A program made the translations under genes and the position numbers. The notes under the pieces are model-generated. The model searched no databases and had not been told where the DNA came from. It saw only the letters and a program-made list of their open reading frames with translations. Of a stretch of DNA of 64,000 bases, positions 53,757-60,786 are shown piece by piece; the first letter of the stretch is position 1; the number at the start of each line of letters is the position of its first letter. Location of the stretch: NCBI RefSeq assembly GCF_014644415.1, contig NZ_BMKQ01000001.1, positions 2,553,119-2,617,118 of the forward strand, written 5' to 3'. This stretch comes from Marmoricola endophyticus. Its GTDB lineage: Bacteria; Actinomycetota; Actinomycetes; Propionibacteriales; Nocardioidaceae.

Positions 53757-55013
53757 TCACCAGAGTCCGCGGGCCACGTCGGCCACGACGCACGCGTTCA
53801 GCCCCGAGATCACCACGGTGACCACCAGCATCGCTGCCGTGGTCGTACGTCGGTTCACCTGTGGTCCGAGCAGCGACCGGTCGCGCGTGAGCAGCAGCAG
53901 CGGCACCAGCGCGAACGGGATGCCGAAGGAGAGCACCACCTGCGAGAGCACCAGCACCTGGCCGGTGTCCGCGGAGACGGCGAGGACCAGCAGCGCGGGC
54001 AGCATCGTCACCGCGCGGCGCACCAGCAGCGGGACCCGCCAGGTCACGAAGCCGGCCATGACGACCTGGCCGGCGTACGTCCCGACGCTCGAGGAGGAGA
54101 CCCCGGAGGCGACCAGCGCGACGGCGAAGGCCAGCGCGGCGCCGCCGCCGAGGAGCGTCCCCAGCTGGGCGTGGATGCCCGCGAAGTCACTGCCGACGCC
54201 GATCCCCGACCCGTGGAAGACGACCGCGGCGATGCACAGCATGGCCAGGTTGACCAAGCCGGCCGCGCCGAGCCCGAGCACGCAGTCCCAGCGGTTGGCC
54301 CGCAGCATCGAGCGACGCTCAGAGGCGTCGCTGGCCGCGACCCGGCCGGACTGGAGCGCGGAGTGCAGGTAGACCACGTGCGGCATGACGGTCGCCCCGA
54401 TGATCCCGATCGTCAGCTGCAGCTCCCCGCCCCCGTCGAGCCTGGGTACCAGGCCCGCGGCCAGGTCGTCGTAAGCCGGTGGCCCGGCGGCGAGGACCAG
54501 GTAGCCGAACCCGGCGGCCACCAGCGCGAGCAGAGCGATCACGGCACGCTCGAACCGGCGGTGGCCGCGCTGCTCGAGCCCGAGGATGCCGAAGGCGACG
54601 ACGGCCGTGACCAGCCCGGCCGGAAGCAGCGGCATGCCGAACAGCAGGTGCAGGCCGACGGCGGCACCGACGAACTCGGCGAGGTCCGTGGCCATCGCGA
54701 CGACCTCCGCCTGCACCCACAGCAGCCGGTTGCTGCGTCGGCCGAACCGTTCCCTGCACAGCTCGGGCAGGCTGCGCCCGGTGACCAGACCGAGCTTGGA
54801 GGTGAGGTACTGCACCAGGATCGCGACCAGGTTCGCCGTCACCACCACCCACACGAGGCGGTAGCCGTGCTCGGCGCCGGCGGCGAAGTTGGTCGCGAAG
54901 TTGCCGGGGTCGACGTACGCGACCGAGGCGACGAACGCCGGGCCGAGCAAGGAGAGGACTCGGCGCCGGGTCCGGGTGGCGGCGTCCGGCTCGGTCGACA
55001 GCAGGGTGGTCAT
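53757..55013 (-). CDS. mntH: NRAMP family Mn(II) transporter MntH
   Basis: A 418-residue proton-coupled metal importer with 11 predicted spans. The metal site is visible: DPGN (Asp35 to Asn38) in span 1 and MPH near residue 213 in span 6 (MPHVVYLHS). The ATG overlaps the stop of the LRV protein gene by four bases, which places mntH in the nrdA-nrdB transcript. NrdB looks like a Mn/Fe enzyme, so co-supply of manganese is a plausible role. The next minus-strand gene (blaI-like) starts 126 bases later and has its own ribosome binding site. Confidence 0.95.
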   Translation of the reverse strand: MTTLLSTEPDAATRTRRRVLSLLGPAFVASVAYVDPGNFATNFAAGAEHGYRLVWVVVTANLVAILVQYLTSKLGLVTGRSLPELCRERFGRRSNRLLWVQAEVVAMATDLAEFVGAAVGLHLLFGMPLLPAGLVTAVVAFGILGLEQRGHRRFERAVIALLALVAAGFGYLVLAAGPPAYDDLAAGLVPRLDGGGELQLTIGIIGATVMPHVVYLHSALQSGRVAASDASERRSMLRANRWDCVLGLGAAGLVNLAMLCIAAVVFHGSGIGVGSDFAGIHAQLGTLLGGGAALAFAVALVASGVSSSSVGTYAGQVVMAGFVTWRVPLLVRRAVTMLPALLVLAVSADTGQVLVLSQVVLSFGIPFALVPLLLLTRDRSLLGPQVNRRTTTAAMLVVTVVISGLNACVVADVARGLW

Positions 55014-55456
55014 CGGGTGCCGCCTTCCTGTGCGGGCCAGCGCCCGGCCCACTCCACGACTGCCCGGACCGACGGGTCGGCGTCCCCGATCAGCAGCTGC
55101 AGCACGTCGTCGGTGACCTGGGGGTTGGCGGCCACCCAGGCCCGGACGACCGCCTCGGGGTCACCCGAGAGCCGGCGGAGCAGCAGGGGACCGGCACCGG
55201 CGTTGCGCGCGACGCAGGCCCGTACCGACGAGATCGGGTCGCCGGCCAGCACGGTCAGCACGTCGTGCGGCGCGTGCGCGGACAGCGCCGCGCTCTCCCG
55301 GATGCGGGCGTCCGCTGAGCCGGCGAGAGAGCGGACCCGCCGGGTCTTGCCGGGCGACGCCGCCGGCGAGGCGAACGTGGAGAGCGGGGCGCCAGCGGCC
55401 GAGGAGGCCGCGAGCGCCTCGCGCTGCGCAGCGGTGAGGAAGCCGAGGCACGACAT
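55010..55456 (-). CDS. Leucine-rich-variant/HEAT-like repeat protein
   Basis: A 148-residue protein. After an N-terminal part with MSCLGFLTAAQ, about four repeats of roughly 24 residues follow, each like L-x-x-L-x-x-D-x-x-x-x-V-R-x-x-V-A-x-N (DPISSVRACVARNAGAG; DPEAVVRAWVAANPQ; DPSVRAVVEW). These alpha-solenoid repeats mediate protein contacts. It starts five bases after the nrdB stop and overlaps mntH, so it is made with both. Its role is unknown; helping metal loading or assembly of NrdB is a guess. Confidence 0.8.
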   Translation of the reverse strand: MSCLGFLTAAQREALAASSAAGAPLSTFASPAASPGKTRRVRSLAGSADARIRESAALSAHAPHDVLTVLAGDPISSVRACVARNAGAGPLLLRRLSGDPEAVVRAWVAANPQVTDDVLQLLIGDADPSVRAVVEWAGRWPAQEGGTR

Positions 55457-55461
55457 GGTGC

Positions 55462-56478
55462 TCAGCCCTGCCTGGCGTTGACCTCGTACGAGGTGTTGGT
55501 GGACTCGAAGAAGTTCACCAGCTGCAGCGTGTCGTTGGCCGCCGCCATCCACTTCGCCGGGTTGGCGACGCCGTAGTGCGCGCCGAAGCCGAGCTCGTCG
55601 AGCCGCCGGTCGGCGAGGTACTTCACGTAGGTGTTGATGTAGTCGGCGTTCAGGCCGAGGATCCCGTTCGGCAGCAGGTCGCGGTTGTAGGCCTCCTCCA
55701 TCTCCACCGCGTCGAGGATCATCTGCTTGATCTCGTCGGCGAACTCGGGCGTCGCGACGTCCGGGTTCTCCTCGAGCACGGTGAGGACCAGGTTCATCCC
55801 GAACTTCAGGTGCAGCGACTCGTCCCGGACGATCCAGTCCACCAGCGAGCCGAAGTTCCGCAGCAGGTTCCGCTGCCGAAAGCTCAGCGCGACCATGAAC
55901 CCGGAGTAGAACCAGATCCCCTCGAGGATCACGTTGTACGCCACCAGGTTCCGCACGAAGTCCTGCTTGCCCTCGGTCGTCGTGATGTCGAGGGTCTGCT
56001 CGGTCATCCGCTTGATGAACCGGACCTCGAACTCCTCCTTGGCCGCCATCGACGGCACCGTCACGTGCGACTCGTACGCCGCGGCGCGGTCGATCGGGAA
56101 GGTCTCGAGGACGTACTCGAAGCTCATGCAGTGGTTGGCCTCCTCCCACATCTGCTTGGCGAGGTAGAGGTGGCACTCGGCGGCGTTGACGTACGGGTAG
56201 ACCCCGAACGCGAGGGCCTTGTTGACCAGCAGCTCGTTCGGATTGAAGTAGCTCATCAGGTGGGTCAGCGCCGCCCGCTCGTCGGCGCTCATCCGCTCGA
56301 AGTCGGCGAGGTCCTCGCCGAGCTGGATCTCGTTGGGGAACCAGGTGTTGGCCACCGCCTGGTCGTAGAGGTCCATCGCCCACTGGTACGTCACGGGCTT
56401 GAGCAGCAGTCCCTCCTCGATGCCGGTGCCGAGGATGCCGCGAAAGGTCTGATCGGGTCGTACGTCGGTCTGGGTCAT
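55462..56478 (-). CDS. nrdB: Ribonucleotide reductase small subunit, class Ic (Mn/Fe) type
   Basis: A 338-residue R2 subunit. Ligands read Glu82, Glu113, His116, Glu186, Glu220 and His223. The position of the usual radical Tyr (His+4) is Phe120, and the first ligand is Glu where class Ia has Asp. Each of these positions equals the Chlamydia trachomatis class Ic R2 number minus seven (E89, E120, H123, F127, E193, E227, H230). Tyr122 and the tail Tyr331 also fit Y129 and Y338. Class Ic enzymes use a Mn(IV)/Fe(III) centre and need no Tyr radical. An LRV protein and mntH follow. GGAG precedes the ATG. Confidence 0.95.
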   Translation of the reverse strand: MTQTDVRPDQTFRGILGTGIEEGLLLKPVTYQWAMDLYDQAVANTWFPNEIQLGEDLADFERMSADERAALTHLMSYFNPNELLVNKALAFGVYPYVNAAECHLYLAKQMWEEANHCMSFEYVLETFPIDRAAAYESHVTVPSMAAKEEFEVRFIKRMTEQTLDITTTEGKQDFVRNLVAYNVILEGIWFYSGFMVALSFRQRNLLRNFGSLVDWIVRDESLHLKFGMNLVLTVLEENPDVATPEFADEIKQMILDAVEMEEAYNRDLLPNGILGLNADYINTYVKYLADRRLDELGFGAHYGVANPAKWMAAANDTLQLVNFFESTNTSYEVNARQG

Positions 56479-56522
56479 GGCGCTTCTCCTGGTGTGGTTG
56501 CTGTGGTGGGTCGGGTGAGGCA

Positions 56523-56707
56523 GGTCTCGACGTCCTCGCTCGCAGGGCTCACTTCTGGCTCGACCACCCGCAGGTGGTCGAGCCCGACCGAGCGCTAGGA
56601 GAGAGGACGTCGAGAACCCGGGAGCTTCGACAGGTGGTCGAGCAGCGAGCGCTAGCGGGCGTGCGCGGGTGGTCGAGCAGCGAGCGCTAGCGAGCGCGTC
56701 GAGACCC
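56523..56707. repeat. Dispersed repeat cluster between nrdA and nrdB
   Basis: The 261-base gap holds several repeat units: GGTCTCGACGTCCTCGCTCG at 56523, GGTGGTCGAGCCCGACCGAG near 56572, and two copies of GGTGGTCGAGCAGCGAGCGC near 56632 and 56669, ending in GTCGAGACC at 56707. They separate two genes that are normally close. Folding into strong hairpins could lower read-through or change the mRNA ratio. Confidence 0.85.
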
Positions 56708-56739
56708 GGTGAGTCGTCAGCGAAGGCCGGGGACGGCTC

Positions 56740-59376
56740 TCACTGGCACGACTCGCACTGCAGCCGCTCCTGGGGGTCGACCGGGCACTGGGCGCCGGAG
56801 ACGTCCTCGACCTCGATCTCGGTGGCGCCGTCCGGGGCCTCGACCGTGCTGGTCGGGGCTGCCGACTCGGCCGGAGCGGCCGCTCCGAACCCGCGAGGCG
56901 CGGAGCCGCTGGGAGCAGCTGCTCCGAAGCCGCGAGCCGCCGGTGCCGACGGTGCGCCGCTCGTCGCGGCCCCGAAGCCCCGCCGCGAGCCGCCACCGGC
57001 ACCGCCGAGCGCCTCCGCCTTGTTGACCTTGACCGTGCTCTGCTCGGCGGTGTGCCGCGGCATCATGTGGAGGTAGTACGTCGTCTTGACGCCCTTGCGC
57101 CACGCGGCGGAGTACAGGTCGACCATCGAGGAGACCTGCCGGTCGGCGAGGTAGATGTTGCGGCTGATCGCCTGGTCGATCCACTTCTGCGCGCGCGCCG
57201 CGACCTCGACGTACGCCATCCCCGAGAGCTGGAACGAGGTCTGGTAGATCTCGACGAGCTCGGTCGGCACCTCCGGCCGCTCGGCGGCGACCTTCGACAG
57301 GTCGCCCTGGTGGCGCAGCAGGTCCTCGCGGACGTCCTCCCAGATCCCGGCCCGACGCAGGTCCTCGACGAGGTTGCGGTTCACCTCGAGGAACTTGCCC
57401 GAGCTGGTGGCTCGGCTGAAGATCTGGCTGAACTGCGGGTCCAGGCCGGGCGTGGTGCCGGCGACCAGGCCGATCGACGCGGTCGGCGCGATGGCCAGCA
57501 GGGTGGAGTTACGGATGCCGCCGGCGACCTTGGCCCGCAGCGAGTCCCAGTCCAGCCGGGTGGTGCGGTCGACGTCGACGGGCACGCCGCGGTCGTTCTC
57601 CAGCAGGTCCAGGGAGTCGAACGGGACCATGCCCTGGCTCCAGCGCGACCCCTCGAAGTTGGCGTAGGCGCCCCGCTCGCGGGCCAGATCGGCGGAGGCG
57701 TCGATCGCGTGCCAGGAGACGAACTCCATCAGCTGGTCGATCAGGGCGTACGCCTGCTCCGACTCGTAGGAGTAGCCGAACCTCTCGACGACGTCGGTGA
57801 AGCCCATGACGCCCAGGCCGAGGGCGCGGTTGAGCTCGTTGGAGCGCTCCGACTCCGGCACCGAGGAGATGGTGATGTCGATGAGGTTGTCCAGCTGGCG
57901 CACCGCGAGGCGGGCGGACTCCGCGAGCCGGTCCCAGTCGACGACCGCGTGCTGGCGCCGGCCGGTGACGTGGCGGGAGAGGTTGATCGAGGCCAGGTTG
58001 CAGACCGAGACGTTGTCGCGGTCCTGCGGCAGGCAGATCTCGGTGCACAGGTTGGACAGGTGGATCGCGCCGGTGTTGTCGTTCAGCGCGCGGGTGTTGA
58101 TGGTGTCCTTCCAGGTCAGCCACGGGTGCGAGGTCGACTGCAGCGAGGTGAGGATCGCGCGGTACTGCTCGCGCGCGCCGATCGTCTTGTGCTTGAGCCG
58201 CCCGGCGTCGGCCATCGCGACGTACTCCGCGTACCGCTGCGAGAACGCACGCCCGGTCAGCTCGACGAGGTCGGGGACCTCGGCGGGGTCGAAGAGGTAC
58301 CACGTCTGGTCGGCCTCGACGCGCTTCATGAACTCGTCGGAGATCCACACCGCGGTGTTGGCGGTACGGGTCCGGCGGTAGGGGTCGCCGGAGTTCTGCC
58401 GCAGGTCGAGGAAGGCGGGGAAGTCGAGGTGCCAGTTCTCCATGTAGAAGCACAGCGCGCCGAACTTCTTGCCGCCCCGGCTCACCGCGCGCAGCGTCGA
58501 GTCGATGGTGTGCATGAAGGGGATCGGCCCGGTCGAGGTGGTGTTGTTGGACCGGATCGGCGATCCCTCGGCGCGCAGCTTGGTGACCGAGAGCCCGATG
58601 CCGCCGGTGCCCTTGGTCAGCCACATGACGTCGCGCACCGACTTGGCGATGTGCTCGATCTCGTCCTCCATCTGCATCACGAAGCAGTTGGAGAGCTGGG
58701 AGTACGACGTGCCGGCGTTGACCAGCGTGGAGCCGGCGGCGAGGTACTCCAGGCGCGACATCTTGTCGTAGAACCCGATCGCGGCGGCGGTGGGGTCCTC
58801 CTCGTCGAGGGAGAGCCCCATCGCGACCCGCATCCAGAAGAACTGCGGCATCTCCATCGCGCGGCCGTCCGGGCCGGCGATCATGTAGCGGGTGCGCATG
58901 GTCTGCACGCCGACGTAGCGCAGCAGGTCGTCGCGCGAGGGATCCAGGGCCGAGCCGAGCCGCTCGAGGTCGAACAGCTCGCGCAGCCGGGTGTCGAGCA
59001 GACCCAGCTCGACACCGCGCAGCACGAAGCCGACGAACGCCTCCCCGTGGAAGGCGTAGACCTCCTCGCGGGTCACGCCCTCGCCGAAGATGGTCTTGTA
59101 GAGGCTCTTGCACAGCAGCCGCGAGGCGATCGTGTCGTACGCCGGGTCGTCCTTGACGTTCTGCAGGGCGACCTGGACGACCGCCTCGTCGAGCTGCTCG
59201 GAGGTGATCTGGTCGAACAGCGTGATCTCCAGCTCCGAGCGGAGCTGGGTGGCCCGGGCGATCTGGTCGTCGAGGCCGGCCGCGGCCTCCTCGATCGAGC
59301 GGGCGATCTCGTAGCCGTCGTACGGCGCGATCGTGCCGTCGCGCTTGACGACGCGGATGGGGTCCTGGGTGCTCAT
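56740..59376 (-). CDS. nrdA: Ribonucleotide reductase large subunit, class I
   Basis: An 878-residue R1 subunit. An ATP-cone (about 6-95) gives overall activity control. Active-site residues are Cys231 (LSNCFVM), Asn442, Cys444 and Glu446 (SNLCTEI), Cys459, the phosphate loop PTASIG (631-636) and the radical-path Tyr767-Tyr768. The tail ends in CESC (874-877), which re-reduces the active site. A Gly/Ala/Pro linker with three RGFGAA repeats (about 791-850) joins core and tail. The ATG at 59376 has AGGAG behind it. A B12 riboswitch and NrdR-like boxes lie upstream. Confidence 0.96.
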   Translation of the reverse strand: MSTQDPIRVVKRDGTIAPYDGYEIARSIEEAAAGLDDQIARATQLRSELEITLFDQITSEQLDEAVVQVALQNVKDDPAYDTIASRLLCKSLYKTIFGEGVTREEVYAFHGEAFVGFVLRGVELGLLDTRLRELFDLERLGSALDPSRDDLLRYVGVQTMRTRYMIAGPDGRAMEMPQFFWMRVAMGLSLDEEDPTAAAIGFYDKMSRLEYLAAGSTLVNAGTSYSQLSNCFVMQMEDEIEHIAKSVRDVMWLTKGTGGIGLSVTKLRAEGSPIRSNNTTSTGPIPFMHTIDSTLRAVSRGGKKFGALCFYMENWHLDFPAFLDLRQNSGDPYRRTRTANTAVWISDEFMKRVEADQTWYLFDPAEVPDLVELTGRAFSQRYAEYVAMADAGRLKHKTIGAREQYRAILTSLQSTSHPWLTWKDTINTRALNDNTGAIHLSNLCTEICLPQDRDNVSVCNLASINLSRHVTGRRQHAVVDWDRLAESARLAVRQLDNLIDITISSVPESERSNELNRALGLGVMGFTDVVERFGYSYESEQAYALIDQLMEFVSWHAIDASADLARERGAYANFEGSRWSQGMVPFDSLDLLENDRGVPVDVDRTTRLDWDSLRAKVAGGIRNSTLLAIAPTASIGLVAGTTPGLDPQFSQIFSRATSSGKFLEVNRNLVEDLRRAGIWEDVREDLLRHQGDLSKVAAERPEVPTELVEIYQTSFQLSGMAYVEVAARAQKWIDQAISRNIYLADRQVSSMVDLYSAAWRKGVKTTYYLHMMPRHTAEQSTVKVNKAEALGGAGGGSRRGFGAATSGAPSAPAARGFGAAAPSGSAPRGFGAAAPAESAAPTSTVEAPDGATEIEVEDVSGAQCPVDPQERLQCESCQ

Positions 59377-59487
59377 GATGGCTTCTCCTGCTTCGGTTCG
59401 TGCCGTTCCGACCGCGACCGGCGTCGGGGCAGCGCGAAGCAGGACCCAGGAGCGCTCAGCCGTCGGCCGTCCCTCGCGGCGTCTGAC

Positions 59488-59510
59488 CACCGCACCCGGC
59501 GGGTGCGGTG
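59488..59510 (-). terminator. Perfect 10-bp hairpin in the nrdA leader, candidate riboswitch expression platform
   Basis: CACCGCACCC (59488-59497), a 3-base loop, and GGGTGCGGTG (59501-59510) form a perfect stem directly after the riboswitch core on the minus strand. It could be an intrinsic terminator stem or part of a switch. No U-run follows. It lies about 110 bases before the nrdA ATG. Confidence 0.6.
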
Positions 59511-59715
59511 CGCTGGCAGGTCTTCGGACTCGTGGGCGTGCTGCCTCGTCTCGCATCTCGACCGGTGGTCGAGCCTGTCGAGACCCCTACTGGCCGTCGC
59601 TTCCCAGGTCTGGCGACCCAGTGCTGTTGACGGCGGTCGTTCCCACTCACCGCTGCGGGGCAGTCCCGGACTCTCACCGGGTTCCCTCTTGCCTCACGCG
59701 CCTGGATGGCGTGTG
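59511..59715 (-). promoter_or_regulatory. Cobalamin riboswitch upstream of nrdA-nrdB
   Basis: On the minus strand the leader has AACCCGGTGAGAGTCCGG, TGCCCCGCAGCGGTGAG and, near the 3' side, GAGTCCGAAGACCTGCC. These are the conserved core and closing parts of cobalamin riboswitches. B12 control of class I reductase genes is established in Streptomyces. A dispersed repeat is embedded in the variable arm at 59555-59586. The gap to LysR (59377-59860) holds only this leader, the hairpin and the promoter. Ends are approximate. Confidence 0.9.
59555..59586. repeat. Dispersed repeat within the nrdA riboswitch
   Basis: A short copy (GGTCTCGACAGGCTCGACC on the minus strand, closing with GGTCGAGAT) lies between the P6-side GGCCAGTAG and the closing GAGTCCGAAGACC of the riboswitch. 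TCTCGAC and GTCGAGA pair, so it would form a hairpin of its own in the variable part of the aptamer. Confidence 0.8.
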
Positions 59716-59729
59716 AACCAGCTGCAGGA

Positions 59730-59777
59730 ACACCATATCTTGCGAATGACACTCATGTAACCCCCCAGATGTAGTTC
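59730..59777 (-). promoter_or_regulatory. nrdA promoter flanked by two NrdR-like boxes
   Basis: On the minus strand TTACAT (59760-59755) and TATGGT (59737-59732) stand 17 bases apart, a good -35/-10 pair. ACACCATATCTTGCGA (59730-59745) matches about 12 of 16 bases of the NrdR box as I recall it and overlaps the -10. A weaker match (59762-59777, AGATGTAGTT core) starts exactly 32 bases away, the normal spacing of NrdR box pairs. Transcription would start near 59725. Confidence 0.65.
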
Positions 59778-59860
59778 CGCTCGAGGGGCGGCCGCATCGC
59801 TCCGGCCGGGTCGGGTGCCGGAGTGGCTGCCAGGGCGACCGCTCCAGCACACGACGTGCC

Positions 59861-60733
59861 CTAGGCCCCGAACTCGTCGACGACGAAGTCGCGCAGCCGA
59901 GCGGCGGGGGCGGACAGAGGACGGTCGGTGGGCCAGGTCAGGCCGATGGTCCGGCGCGCGGCCTCCGCGGTGATCCGGATCTGGTGGACGCCGGCCGCCG
60001 CCGCTATCGAGTCCGGGACGACGGCTGCCCCGAGCCCCGCCCCGACGAGGCCGACGATCGTCGCGAGGTCCTGGCTCTCGAACGAGATCGTCGGCGCCGC
60101 ACCGGCGTCGCGGTAGAGCGAGTCGACCAGAGTGCGGAAGCCGAAGCCGACCGGCACGGTGATCAGCTCCTCACCGTCCAGCTCGGCCATCTCGACCCGG
60201 CGGCGGGCGCGTAGGCGGTGACCGGGCGGGACGACGAGGACCAGTCGCTCGGTCTGCAGCGCCGCCCAGGCGAAGTCGCCGCCCGGCTGCGGTGAGGTGA
60301 TCGCCAGGTCGGCGGCGCCGGCGGCGAGGTCCGGCAGGATCTCCTGCGACGGCTCCTGGCGCAGCTCGACCCGCGTGCGCGGTGAGTGCTCGTGGAAGGC
60401 CCGCAGCACCCGCGGCACCAGCGACGTCGACATCGAGTCGAGGAACGCCAGCCGGACGGTGCCCGTCTCCGGGTCGAGCAGCGTGGCGAGGTCGGCGGTC
60501 AGCTGGTCGTGGCGTCGTACGAGGTCCCGCGCCGCGTCGACGGCCAGCACCCCGGCCGGCGTCGCTCGTACCCCACCGGTGGTCCGGACGAACAACGGCG
60601 CCCCGAGCTCGTCCTCCAGTCGGGCCAGCGCCCGGGAGAGCGTCGGCTGGGAGGTGCCCAGCATCGCGGCGGTGTCGGTGACGTGACCCTGCTCGGCGAG
60701 AGCGAGCAGCCACTCGAGGTCGCGGGTCTGCAT
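59861..60733 (-). CDS. LysR family regulator
   Basis: A 290-residue LysR protein with the N-terminal helix-turn-helix DTAAMLGTSQPTLSRALARL (about 19-38) and an effector domain (about 90-290). It is divergent from an MFS gene, with a CATACG/CGTATG palindrome in the 53-base gap, so it likely controls that transporter. The ATG at 60733 begins MQTRDLEWLLALAE; the frame stays open upstream but crosses the operator. Confidence 0.92.
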   Translation of the reverse strand: MQTRDLEWLLALAEQGHVTDTAAMLGTSQPTLSRALARLEDELGAPLFVRTTGGVRATPAGVLAVDAARDLVRRHDQLTADLATLLDPETGTVRLAFLDSMSTSLVPRVLRAFHEHSPRTRVELRQEPSQEILPDLAAGAADLAITSPQPGGDFAWAALQTERLVLVVPPGHRLRARRRVEMAELDGEELITVPVGFGFRTLVDSLYRDAGAAPTISFESQDLATIVGLVGAGLGAAVVPDSIAAAAGVHQIRITAEAARRTIGLTWPTDRPLSAPAARLRDFVVDEFGA

Positions 60734-60741
60734 CCGTGCAG

Positions 60742-60758
60742 CATACGGAAGGCGTATG
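60742..60758. promoter_or_regulatory. CATACG-5-CGTATG palindrome, candidate LysR operator
   Basis: Perfect arms CATACG (60742-60747) and CGTATG (60753-60758) lie between the divergent LysR and MFS genes. Two more CGTAT words follow at 60775 and 60784. Spacing and position fit a LysR recognition and activation site pair. Confidence 0.6.
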
Positions 60759-60786
60759 GCAAAGACGATGATGCCGTATTGGACGT

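Noticed and set aside
56740..59376. B12-dependent class II reductase (nrdJ), suggested by the cobalamin riboswitch
   Set aside because: The protein has the class I radical-path Tyr pair and a C-terminal CxxC tail and is followed by an R2 subunit. The riboswitch represses the B12-independent enzyme.
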